From Wuchereria bancrofti (Eukaryota > Nematoda > Chromadorea > Rhabditida > Onchocercidae), in NCBI GenBank assembly GCA_005281725.1, contig SSBO01000001.1, positions 4,820,399 to 4,884,398 of the forward strand: a DNA stretch of 64,000 nt. The letters run 5' to 3'. Both the position numbers and the translations under genes were made by a program. A model generated the notes under the pieces. It was not told where the DNA came from. It saw nothing but the letters and a program-made list of their open reading frames with translations, and did not search any database. This document shows, piece by piece, positions 1 through 11,479 of this stretch; within the stretch, counting starts at the first letter, position 1, and each line of letters starts with the position of its first letter.

Positions 1-18
1 TTAAAAAACATTCTTTAC

Positions 19-266
19 CTGCCATCCAAAAATTTAATTTCAGTATTGCATTTATCAAGCAGCAGCATGAGAGCAACTTGTTCAAGTGTATTGCCGATAA
101 CAGAACACCACTTGGTATCACTAACTGCAGCTTCTACAACTGCATCTAAATTGCCTTTCAAAATTTCCACATCACAGTCACCCATAACGTCACGAATCCA
201 AGCGCTTCTTTTCAACCGATCACAATGTTTCTGTAGTTTTACGACATTCTGCTTCAGCTCTGCCAT
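19..266 (-). CDS. 5' exon of unrecognised gene running off the left end
   Basis: One open exon reads from an ATG at 266-264 to a GTAAAG donor just after position 19, about 82 residues beginning MAELKQNV. The protein is mixed charged and hydrophobic, with several Cys and no signal peptide from this Met. The rest lies outside the window and I do not recognise the family. The frame is also open upstream to a GTG near 338, but no ATG occurs there. A possible 3' splice acceptor (TGTAG) lies near 292, about 26 nt before the ATG and about 155 nt after the stop of the upstream gene on the same strand (449). That spacing fits a downstream gene of a nematode operon, trans-spliced at this acceptor. The operon idea is inference. 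Confidence 0.45.
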
Positions 267-448
267 ACTTATCGAATGATATCGTGTTATACTACACAGC
301 GAAAGTAAGCATATGAGCGCGAATTTACTGCATGACACAAGCTGCCGATTACGCTAAAATCTCATATGTAATTTTGGAAGATAGCTTTTTCACTTGTCGG
401 TGAGTCACCCATGCACTGTTAATAATACTAAGGCACGGAAGGCTAGAT

Positions 449-2319
449 TTATAAAAGAATTTGAATGCTGAAAGCGTTTCCAAAATATTTAACCTTTAAT
501 CGAGCGAGAAATAATTTTGAAATGGTGACGCTAGAGTCGAACAGTTCGTGAAGTTCAACCGATAACATGTACAAATCCTCGAATGGAAAATCCGCTTTCG
601 CCAACAAATGATCACATATCTCAATATTCAGAAAATTCTATACGAAGCTGCATTGCTTTCAATATTACCAGTTTTTATAATTACTAAAATATGACTGGAA
701 TACGAGATCACTCAAATTTGTGTAACCTTTCTTTTTCATTTTAAAACAAAATTAAGACGTCGAAAAAACTCGTTGCAAAAAAATTACTTGTTCTCCTTTC
801 CAATTAATCACCTCGGGAAGCACGACAATCAATTTCAAACAGATTTCTGGTGTTGTTTTAATATGCATCATTTCTTCCACAAATAAACTGAGGATATCAT
901 ATAGGGAACATTTTCTGCAACATCATATTGAATATGCAATAACATGCAATCCAAAATTAACACCGTTAGTGAATAAACATAAATAGACTAAGAATATCAA
1001 ATAAGAACATTTCCTGCAACAACATAGCAAATATGCAATAACATGTATTTTACCTTAACACAACGACGAGCTCTTTTAATGAATTGCAGCTTACAATCTC
1101 ACTTAGTAGTTTTAGCAAAAAGGAGACACGATATTCCATACAACCAACAGTATTCTCCTCCCATTCAATAAACTTATCCTCTGACTTCACCACACATTGA
1201 AGAAATATGCTTGTGGCACTTAACCAACTGAAACATCAGTACTCCATTTGAATATTTAATTTCCATTTTTTTGTCTCATTTAACAGCTTCTAATGTTATA
1301 ATGTGTTTAGAGTTGCAGGAAATATGGAAAAGAACCTTTTTCTCAACATGCATCCGCTCATGAAATTTTCCACAATGTATGCACCAAAAACTTTTATATC
1401 ACTTCCATTCATTTTATATATCTGAAGAAATTGTGGTAATGATAATATCATTAATGTTCTCCGTCTAATAAATATCATCTAAGATCTCCAAAAATTTTTT
1501 CCTTGTATCCATTAATTACAAGTTGTAACCTTTAGCGTAGTTTAGAATATCAAATATTATGGTCAAATGGACACGGGACCTATAAAAACTATGTAATTTT
1601 TTCCTCATTTGTAAATTTTATTTCTCACTACCCAGTCCTTGTTGGATATCTCTCTTCAATTATTTGGTAATACATAAACCTGTTCTTCAAGCACATTGTG
1701 TAGGACTATAATGGATTCATATCCAAGATTATCAACTTTCACTATTTCCATAATCAGTAATAGCATTGGCAAAACGTGATCTGTTTCGGCGCTCACATGA
1801 CCTATTGCAGTATACCAGCTTTTAACGAAATTCGAAAATAGCCTTCCTCCATCCTTTCCGCACTGCTGCTTCACAAAATTCGTGAAATTGTGCTGAAAAA
1901 AAATTTTTTTTAAATCCAATCAACAGGCTCAAGGATATCGCCGCCTTCTTCCTCGTCTTCTCTCTACTTCTCTTCCTACTTTTCCCAAACAAAAATCAAA
2001 CGGTTCTTAATCGTAGATAATCTTCCACAATTACCATCAGCTAAAAAAAAAAAAAATACCCTAAAACAAATCACCCACCCAACGATGCTCCTCTGACAAT
2101 TGTGATAGAATCTTGATTATTTGATGAGCATACTTTTCATTGTTTTGAGGGCATCCACTCTCAACATATTTGTCAACTTGAGCACAGAACTGTGTGCAGA
2201 AATTCTCATGAGTTCGAATACATAGGGAACTCTGTGTAGAACTCGTCACATTCGTAGTATCCATATGAAAGATGAAGATGTGCTCTTTCGGTCCGTACAG
2301 AACAGCAAATGACCAAAAA
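449..2319 (-). CDS. HEAT-repeat-like protein, possibly TTI2-related; N-terminus not found
   Basis: Six exons join in phase: 2319-2079, 1892-1680, 1421-1336, 1227-1054, 914-812 and 619-449, ending in a TAA at 451-449. They give about 330 residues of helical, Leu-rich sequence. A segment running from LPMLLLIMEIV through VLHNVLEE and a following amphipathic helix resembles the HEAT-like pattern of TELO2-interacting protein 2 (TTT complex, PIKK maturation). That resemblance is weak and from memory. The first exon begins at an acceptor (CTGTACAG), so at least one 5' exon is missing. A candidate is an ATG-started open stretch at 2860-2700, not linked with confidence. The neighbouring ZNRD2 gene is head-to-head, so the 2.3-3.1 kb gap may hold a shared promoter. 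Splice phases agree at every junction, which supports the gene model more than the family name. Confidence 0.5.
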
Positions 2320-3140
2320 CTGTACAGAAACAAGAATACAATTATCAACTCGCAACAATCATTTTAATAATATTATTAAATACTCCAATTTTATCATTAT
2401 TAAAAGACTGATAACTGCTTAATTCAACTAGGCACCAACCAGCTTTTCATATAAAACAATAATGACTACCTGATTCACTATTTACAGGTACAAGAGGAAT
2501 AATACTAAATGGTACTGGTAGATAATCCCTCCAACCTATTCATTCAAACAAAAGCTCATACTTCATTTATCGGTATTCTACTGACCTCACGATTCACACC
2601 GCTTCGAGTTGTGATTAAAAGACCAGACACAACAATCCTCAGCACTATCCCTCTCCGTTCTCCACATCTTAAAACACTCAACCGACCGAGATAGAAAAGC
2701 CCGCCCTGTATTCACGAGGCACTCCACCACAACCAACTGCAATGGAAAATGCACTTTTCAAACCTTCCCGCAATTTTTCGTTCGAATTTTCGAGAAGAGT
2801 AGTGGTAGGATTATCCGCTGCTGCGAAAGAATACCACACGTAGGCATGACAAGATGACACAGTGTGCTAGAAGCAGAGACTGCAACACACGTGGTCGGCT
2901 ATTAGCATTTTGACGACTAGGCCTCCTTGCGAACTGGCCCTTTGTTCAGGGTATTCTCGAGACGTGCTGGGAGTTGTTTTCGCAACGTTCTTAGAGGGAC
3001 TGCTCGTGACTTCTAGTAGTCTGTTGGGTATTCCGGGATGTGCAGAAGAATGATATGCAGTATCTGAGATGCTCGTCGTTCCTTATTATAGCATAATCTG
3101 ATCAGTCCTATCAATTATTTTCTTTTTCGTGCATTTGCAG
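2320..3140. other. Divergent intergenic region
   Basis: This stretch separates the minus-strand HEAT-like gene from plus-strand ZNRD2. It probably holds both promoters and the missing 5' exon(s) of the former. No repeats or RNA genes were recognised. Confidence 0.4.
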
Positions 3141-3146
3141 AATTGT

Positions 3147-4760
3147 ATGGGTCATCACCAGTTCGATACCACTTCGAAGAGCAAATCACCAGGAACTGAA
3201 ACTGATATTGCTGTCCAGGTTGAAAGAATGAATTTGAATGGCTTGCGACGAGTAACGCAGGTAGAAAGGTTATCTTGTCATTGATAAATCTTTCCCATTC
3301 GTTAATACCTCGCTAGGAATCAACTAAGGCTTTTTCCGAACTGTTCCTTCATAGTTTGGGTTTATTACTGTCCCCTCATAGTTTGGGTTTACTGTTTAAT
3401 TACCAACAACTTCAGCCGTTATGATTTCAGAGCGATCTTTTTCCTGAAAAGCATCACGTACCTTTTTCAGGAGCATCAACAATTATTAGAACAAACAAGA
3501 CGTCATCTACATAACCACATATCATCACGTATGGGTGAATTACTTCTTTTAGGTCATACTATGCTCAATGAATACTGCGAGTTATGTGCGGTGAGTTTGA
3601 TGCATAGGCAAGTAATAGGAAGTGCTTCTTTCGTTTATGGAATACAGTCATAAAATAAATGGCAGTGTGACGCATCCTTAGGTTCTGTTAAGTTTTTACT
3701 CTCTCTTAAGTTCTATTTTTAGGCTTACAATTTCGGTTGGCACGTGCTATGAATAAATAGACGTGAAACAATATGCTTCTGTGCAGTTTTTATTACCGCA
3801 CATGATTTACGTTTCACTATTTAAAAGAGATCCTAAATATTAGTATTACTGCTAGCAAAAATGTGTTCCGGAGTTTATAGGGTATTTTAATGGAGGATCG
3901 CCAAGGAGTTCGCTGTTGCGTTGCTTGTGACTTAGTGAATACAGAGCTTGCAGGAGGACAGAACAACAGAACTACAGTTTCAAATAACGGTACATTCCAC
4001 ATAATCTTTCTTTTCTTTCTAAGGTTTTTCTCATTAACCAGAAGGAAGTAAATGCGTTAGATATTTTCGGAGTTCTAAACAGTAAATCCTTGGGTCGATT
4101 TCAGATGACCTGAATGACTTGACTGATATTGCAACTGAGCACAGCAATCTGAGTCAAAGTAATGAAGTTTTGCAATCACCCGTGCAGTTTCCTTCAACGG
4201 ATTCTTCCGCAGGATCTTTTGTAAGCTAGTAATTTGACCTTGTTTTTTTACAAAAAGCTAATAGATGCTCCGATTTTCGATAGTAGTTCCTACTTCGTTG
4301 GCTGTTCTATGTCCACCTGTATCCGTTCTCATAATTATAAAATCTTCTCTTTCTCGGAGTTTTCCTTTTTTTTCTACTCGCCAGTTTTTTTTTTTTTCAA
4401 TAGTCGGAGTTTTTTCTAGCATTCGCCAGTTGAAAGAAGTTTCTCGATGCGAACTGTTCGCAGTCAACGACTCACTGTAGATGTTGGCACATCACCAGTA
4501 TGTTTTCTTTACTACATCATTTACTATAGTTTGTTGGCCATTTAAAAAAATGTGTATGTGGAGCTCTTTGTCTATTCCAGCATGCTGATTTGTTGGGATC
4601 TGGAAATGTTCAGGTTGCGATACAGGCAGTCGATGATAAACTAAAATGGTGTGCAGAACGATTGAAAAGCTGCGAAAATGTGGAAGAAGTAATGAAACTA
4701 TATGAAGCTATTGATTGTGGCATTGAAATTCTAAAACATTTCATGGGCGCTTCGCATTGA
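3147..4760 (+). CDS. ZNRD2: ZNRD2 / SSSCA1 homologue (zinc ribbon protein)
   Basis: Six exons, all in phase: 3147-3260, 3471-3590, 3881-3989, 4105-4220, 4420-4497 and 4581-4760, giving 238 aa (the human protein is about 199). Exons 2-3 carry the family core: ISSRMGELLLLGHTML, then a CxxC (CELCAG), then a second CxxC (CCVACD), the four cysteines of the small zinc ribbon of Sjogren/scleroderma autoantigen 1. The last exon has the conserved C-terminal helix (IQAVDDKLKWCAERL). The human protein has been linked to mitosis, centromere staining and tankyrase binding; the worm function is unknown. The ATG lies 6 nt after a TTTGCAG acceptor at 3140 with no recognisable exon before it, which suggests spliced-leader addition. 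The linker between ribbon and C-terminal helix (exons 4-5) is low complexity and Ser-rich. Confidence 0.85.
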
Positions 4761-5075
4761 CTCCGCATCGATTTTCCCCTATTTAAAAGTAAGAATGATT
4801 GCTAAGGTAGTCACCCGGTTGATATAAAATTTCGCTTAGCTCGTATTTATGTATTTATATTGTATCCATCCAAATTTTTATATCTTCCCCCTAAACAATA
4901 TATGGAAATAGTGCATGTTTTATATAAATTTGAAGTTCAGTAAAAGCGTTCTTGTGCAGCCTGAAATTATTCTTAGTAATTTGTTGGAATCATTGAATTG
5001 TAATTGAGACTATCTGCACATTAATCATTCTATTCTTCGCTACAAAGATAATATGATCCTTAGGTCGGACAGGTC

Positions 5076-5147
5076 AGCAGCGTGGCGCAGTGGAAGCGTG
5101 CTGGGCCCATAACCCAGAGGTCGGTGGATCGAAACCACTCGCTGCTA
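5076..5147 (+). tRNA. Initiator tRNA-Met (CAT)
   Basis: A 72-nt cloverleaf. The acceptor stem AGCAGCG pairs with CGCTGCT, followed by discriminator A at 5147. The anticodon arm CTGGG-CCCATAA-CCCAG has anticodon CAT, and the T arm carries the TCGAAA-type loop. The A1:U72 pair, the GGG/CCC anticodon stem and the AUCGAAA-type T loop are hallmarks of eukaryotic initiator rather than elongator tRNA-Met. There is no intron. CCA is not encoded, as expected for a nuclear gene. Confidence 0.95.
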
Positions 5148-5737
5148 GTCCCTCGACTTTTGCGTGTTGTAGTTCTCGGTTTTGTCATGTGACAAAGAAT
5201 TTCGCGAACGTTCACAGCAGCACGTGTCGTTTACTTTAAGATAACCAGAAAATCGTAGCAAAACATTGCATGTTTTTAAAACATAGCGTGTTTAAAGGAT
5301 GCTCAGTAAGCAGAAAATGAATGTGTTTCTATTAGAGTTGCTGTGTTCATCCCGACCATTTTGAACTGTCGTACTTCAGTGCTGTTGTACTTTTGGGTCG
5401 TACTGATTTGCGTTCCTGCAGTTCCAAAACCCGAACATTTTTCTTCGCTTATTTTTTCCTGACGTTGTTTAGCCTCCTGAATATCATGTTAACAGTTAAT
5501 AAGGACTGATAAGCTGATAAAATGATAAGGAAAGTGAGAAGCAAAAAGAGATCTGGTTGTTAAGTACGTTCTAGTAATTTAGAAGGTTCACAACACTAAA
5601 TGATTCATTCTAAAAAGATTTCAGAAAGGAATCTTTCCAAATAGAATGATAATGTTGCGATAGATGAGAAAACAGTACAGAATAAACAACACCATTTACT
5701 AAATTATATTACACAACTGAGTTATGCATTCCTAACA
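5148..5737. other. Intergenic, nothing recognised
   Basis: AT-rich sequence between the tRNA and the 3' end of the EGF gene. A further 3' exon of that gene cannot be excluded, because its last exon contains a usable GTAAGT donor. Confidence 0.3.
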
Positions 5738-8700
5738 TTAAAAGGTATAACTTACTTCCAGATACCGTTTCTCGGCTAATTTATACTCGTACTCTCGCTT
5801 AGCACGGTTTTCTGACAGAATAATAAGAACAACGACCACTGGTGTAAGAATAAGTCCAACGACGAACGGATATGCCCACCAATAATTTCTCTGTAGATGT
5901 CAAAGTTCATTTTATATAACGTCCCACTGAAACTTCAGCGGAAGTTTCCTATATTCCAAACTGCGCGTTATGAAATTAACATTCTAATCTGTACTGTTCG
6001 TTGTTAATAGTAGACAGAAACGCAGTTCTACGCTGCACTGGGAACTATCAGAAAGGAGAAGCGTACGCGAATGAAGCCCGCAATATCAGTTCTCTTGAGT
6101 GAATCGCAGTTGACGCCCTCGTAACCATCAACGCAATCGCACCGGAAACCACGCACAAAACTACTGTCTAGTGTACAAGTACCCATCATGCAAATTTGTA
6201 AACCTTCAATACTATAAGCTTAGAATTATAGTAGTAGTACCAAGAGTAAAGACGACTAAGAGAACATGAAGTATTTCCTTCAAAAGTCATCAATGTTTTT
6301 AACAATAGACTCAAGAACAACGATAAACACCTAATTTTTGGCAGTTTTATCTCTTGGGTTTTCTAGTAAAATGACAATCAGAAGTTAATTACCATCAGAA
6401 GTTAATTACCACAACTTGTAGGCTTTTCCTGATTCATTATCTCACCTTGGATTATGCACGGAGATAACTGTTGTTCGCAAAATGTACCACTGAAACCAAG
6501 ACGGCAGCGGCATCTGAAACACCCACTCAAAATTATTCCCTCAGTTTGGTTTTGACGTGAGGTTAATAGAAGCAACGTTTGCCATATAAAATTCGTTCAT
6601 TTAAAAATACAGTAAAAGTGACTTCCTTACATATAATTAAATTGGTTTTCCGGATCGACAGTGCATTCTGCTCCGTTCTGACATTTGTTCCGATCACATG
6701 CATCTGCTTCTTTCTCACAAAATGGGGATAGCAGACCGTGTGGACATAGACACCTGTTTCGGTTGAATAGAATTACACGAATGTACCTACCTATGGTAGG
6801 AAAGCAAGTCTGAGGAGCTTCCAAAGTGCAGTGGAGACTTAAAATGAAATTATATGAAATGTGGACCTGAATCCTCGACGTTTCTCTTCGTCGGAACAAA
6901 GCTGTGAATTACTCAGATCAGATGTCTCGCATGAGTAGCAAAGACCATCGTTCTTGCACACGTGATTGCTACATATACCAAAATCGGTTTTTATGCACTT
7001 GACAGCTGAAATTAAATAGAGCCAATGCCCTTGTTTTCTTATTCGGTTTTTTTTTATTCTTTTTTTCTTTTTTTTTTTTCTTTATTTAGAATTATATGAA
7101 GGGAAAAAGGAGGGAAAGTCCACATTAAAATAATTTCAGAAAGATGGTGGAAGTAATATTCTACCTTACTGTTTCCAACAAATCATGCAGATGTAACAGG
7201 AACTGTTATTTCGGTAACAATACAACTTGCAAACATACTGTTGTTGGATCCAGTAAAGTCGGGATCCTGATTTATCTCACACAGACAGGTATATCCCAGA
7301 GAATACTTTTCACGTTGTTCGAATGGTACCGAAACACACAAACTACCAGGTGAACAAGCGTTATTGTAGCATGGTTCTTCAATGTCACATTTTTCTCCAG
7401 TCCAACCACCATAACAGCTTCAATTTATGTGGCTCTTTATGCGTCTTTGCAGAGTTGGGATGAATCATCTCATAGAATCATTTCAGATGGCAATAAGATT
7501 CCGGTGAAATGCTTTGCTAAGAATCGTCAAGCTTAAAAAAATGAGAAAAAACATGGAAATCGTACTCACATACGTAGTCGTGCATTGTCTTACCGACACA
7601 GGTACCGTGCTCGCCACATTTTTCTTCTGCAAAATATTTATGTAATGCTACAAAAAACTTCTAGTCGTTATCTTACCGGGCGTACGTGGATCATACGTAG
7701 TTGCATCGCATGGTGAGTTTACATGTCTTTCGCAAAGAATCCCTTCATCTAAACCAACGCATTGACAAACAGGAATTATATAAGATGTTATGTTATCATC
7801 CTCTGAAACATATTTCTATACGAGAAGATATTGATTGGTTAGTTTCTCGAGATGAAAGTGAAGGATAATAAGTACCGAAAAAAGGCATTAAGTGGGAAAT
7901 GCACTTTTTTCAGCGTACCAAATAAGAATCTCATAGTTCGCAGATCAATAAGACATTACAAGAAAGCTGAAATAATTGGAATATATCTCTTTTCCCCTTT
8001 TTTTTGCACAAATTTTTTACCAAGACGTCCTTCGGCATTGCACAGACCTCCATTGAGACAAAATCGTGCTGCGGATTCGCATGGTTTGCCGCAAGCTTTA
8101 AGAATCTGAAGAACGAATTAGTAAATCGGCACCATTATAATGTGTATAAATAGTACATACATATATCTACCGTGATTCACACAAGAATGTGTTTACATGT
8201 TTTTTACAAGGAAATCCGTCATCTAAGCCAACGATTGACGAACCGAAATTGCGTATGTTATAATATGTACTTGCCATACCTCTTCCATGTATCGCAACGT
8301 CGTATTCTGAGTATATTTGTCTAAGCAATCAATTGCATAATTCTTCGCGTTCTTTCGGCATGGGAAACATTCATCATGGATCCTTTCATTATCGACAACC
8401 GTTAATCGTTCGCACTGTTCACCTGAAAGAGATCGTAGACAGTTAACGATACGTTCATCTCACAGATATCTGACGTATTACACTAATAAAATATAAAAAT
8501 TGACGCATCTATAGGTGAAGTATGTGTATTCATTACCTTCAAAGTTGATAGCAACTCCATAAATATTACGTGGCGGGCAATTACACCTGGCCTTATAGGT
8601 CAATTCTCCATCAGTATTGTTCATCACAGGTTCATTCACACAAACACCACCGTTGAAACAGTTATAGTCTTTACATGGTAATACGATTTCACACTGCAAT

Positions 8701-10391
8701 CAAAGGCTATTTGATTGTGGTGTGTAAACTGACACTGCATTTGACAAGAAATAATTTCGGCAAATAAATTGTTAATTGGGAAATTTTTGAGTTTAGAATC
8801 CTTGAAGAAATAATACCATTAAGAATCATTTGATGAAATGAAGAAAAGAAAGATTAAAAAGATGGCTTGCTGAAAGTGTTGCATACTCTTTTTCCAGTAT
8901 GATGTTCTTGGCACTGGCAATCACATTCCGCGGTACCATCTGTAATGTTCATCAATTTGCCTACTCCTTTATGTAAACAATAATCTTGCTCACACTCGCG
9001 CAATTCTTCCGAATATTCGCATAATGAACCCGTGAAACCCTGCCGACACCAACATCTGAATGTTGAAAAATTTATTCGAGGTGCTTCATGGGATTTATTC
9101 AGAGAAAACAACACGATTCCTGAGGTCGGAAATACATATAATAAACGTACTCATATCGAACCCATTGCATCACTTTTGTATCAGTAAAATTTCGCATATC
9201 TTCGTTCTTTTCCAAAGTAGTCACAATCTGACGCTTTTGTTGGATACTGTAAACGAGCACACTGTTAAAAAAAACAATAAAATCTTTCATTCACTTTTGA
9301 AGTATTGTCATCCTTTTACCTTGTTCACAGAGGACGAAGAAAGTTATCATTAAAAAGATAGCGACTTTATCAGTTAATATCTAATCAGGTTTTCCTGCAA
9401 CATGACTATTACCTGTAGCACGTCGCATCGTTTTGACATAAATTTTTCTTGCAACTTGTTTGGTTCGCCAGAAATTCGCAGGTTTTTCCATAATAAGTTG
9501 GAAGGCACTGACAGTAATAGCTAGATTGATATTATTACTTTAAGTAGCAGTAATCATAAACTATTCCTCTCAGAAACCCATTACATCTCATGCGAGCTTA
9601 CCATAAGCTAATAATGAAGGTGAAGTCAAGAAATACACTAAGCCTAAACCTTATATGAATAATTTGTAGGTAATTTGCACTTATAAATAATACAACTCGA
9701 CTAAAACATCTGGGTGAGCTACTGTGAGTAAGATGCGATGGTATTCAGCAAGGTTACATCAGAATGCCTAAACTGACGGTCTCAGATTTTGTCTGCTATT
9801 TTGTGGAATTTGTCTTTTCGATCGTAGAATATTAATGAAATTCATCGATGTCTTTTCTACTTATTTTGCTATGAAGAGTAAACACTTTAAGCAACGAAAA
9901 TCTCTAAAGCTTTGGTATTTTGTGAGAATACAATAAATCCATCACTGAAATCTATTTCATATATGAACTCTATACTTTAGCTTAGGCTTTATTAATGAAT
10001 TACAGATATTCATGAATGTGAGAAAAAATAAAATCAATGGATTTTGAAAAAAAAAAAAACTTACGCTCTTTTTTTTGATACGCATGTACCACCATTTTGG
10101 CAAAGCTGTGTAATTTTGCATGGATCAAAATTGGTCTCTAAATCGTCTGTTTGTTGCCGTCGATGTTTCGCATCCGGTATATAAGGTATCTTCGGGAGAG
10201 TGTGAAATCGTCTCATCAGTGACACGCTACGATCTAACTCTGTAACTAATTTTGGATTTGCTAATGTGTTTAAAAATTCATTTACAAATATAATCTAATT
10301 TTAAAATGGTTTGGCTGTTATCAGGAATTTACGTACTTCCTTCAGACGGCTTTTTTCTTCGTTTTGCTTGAAATTCAAATCCAGCAGACAT
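5738..10391 (-). CDS. Multi-EGF-domain single-pass transmembrane protein
   Basis: Sixteen exons in phase: 10391-10337, 10260-10065, 9520-9413, 9261-9151, 9055-8887, 8693-8537, 8422-8280, 8105-8021, 7802-7677, 7626-7566, 7417-7239, 7005-6867, 6753-6631, 6513-6446, 6203-6067 and 5890-5738, about 669 aa. About ten EGF-like modules follow one another (e.g. CQNGGTC then CQCLPTYYGKTC; CFNGGVC; CLNGGLC; CRCRLGFSGTFC). A transmembrane helix in the last exon (YPFVVGLILTPVVVVLIIL) leads to a short charged tail. The architecture suggests a cell-surface adhesion or matrix receptor; I cannot name an orthologue. The Met at 10391 is probably internal: frame stays open upstream through hydrophobic VIY-F to an acceptor near 10413, so a signal-peptide exon likely lies further upstream. 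The tail may also extend if the GTAAGT after LE is spliced rather than translated to the TAA at 5740-5738. Confidence 0.8.
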
Positions 10392-10511
10392 GAAATAAAT
10401 TACAATACCTAAAAAAAATTTTTGGGAGCTAATTGTTGAGGGTGTTTTGATATTTTGTGATGATCATCCACATTTGTCAGAAATATTCGTTTCCAAAAAA
10501 TATGAATGACA

Positions 10512-10575
10512 AAAAAATAGTGATGCACTGATGGCTCAATACTTAAAAAATAGTGATGCACTGATGGCTCAATAG
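10512..10575. repeat. Two-copy tandem repeat, about 33 bp unit
   Basis: The unit containing TAGTGATGCACTGATGGCTC occurs twice head-to-tail, near 10517 and 10550, almost unchanged. It lies in the AT-rich region upstream of the EGF gene. Confidence 0.85.
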
Positions 10576-11479
10576 TTACAAAGAACAGGAAAAATAAGTC
10601 AAAAAAAATGAGTTCAAAACTGAGTCGTCTTGTGTTTTCTACGCAAACATATTAGCTAACATTAAAGGTAATACACTTGAACAGTAAGCATATGACAGTT
10701 CAGTTTTATGAATATTTGGATGAAAAATAGAAAAGCTGCACTTTTTTCGAAATTAGCGGAAGACAGAGACAAAAGGAAGCGGAAAAATTAAATTACATAG
10801 CAGAAGAAGTCGGAACAGACCAATCTCAGTCATCCTTCGTTTCGTAACTGGAAAATTCCGGAGATTTTTGTCACAAATATGGATCTGCATTCAAAATATT
10901 ATTCTCCTGATCTTCCACAACTTGCTGAACAATTTAACGACTATATTCAATTAACATTCAATAATTACCGCAGTTATTATGTATATTTATGGAAATATCT
11001 TCATTGACAATCAATCATGCGAATAATGGACAAATCAGGAGGTTCTTTTAACTTCCCTATAAATCTTACTGTATGCTTAAACCGATCGCTGAAGATGATC
11101 GAGCAAGTCTTCAATTTATGAGTTGTAGCTAATAAAGCGAGAACAGATCTCAACATAGCTTAGATTGTTCAATTCTTTCTTAGCAACGTTATTGAACCAT
11201 CTATAATATATTTGTCATTATGCATCCTTCATCCTTCATTTCCGCTAATTATTCATCCACATATTAACAATTTCTTTCCTCCCTGTTTATTTCCGTAGAT
11301 TTATGGCTGTTGCATTGTGGGGCCGACATTCTTAGGCGTCATCTGAGTTTATGCTGTGAGTTGAGTTTGAGTGGATGTTGGGATAGAGTTAGAGTTAACT
11401 AGTTGTGCTGGAAGGGCGATTTGTGGTTAACTGCAGTCAGCTGAGCATTTCAGGCAGAAGACGACCAGTACTATATAGC
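10576..11479. other. Divergent intergenic region (EGF gene / METTL16)
   Basis: Probably carries the missing 5' exon of the minus-strand EGF gene and the METTL16 promoter. A candidate spliced-leader acceptor (GCATTTCAG) ends at 11453, 27 nt before the METTL16 ATG. Nothing else was recognised. Confidence 0.4.

Noticed and set aside
8..338. Signal-peptide start at 338 for the left-end gene
   Set aside because: The first codon there is GTG, not ATG; the hydrophobic stretch is probably intron or leader upstream of the ATG at 266.
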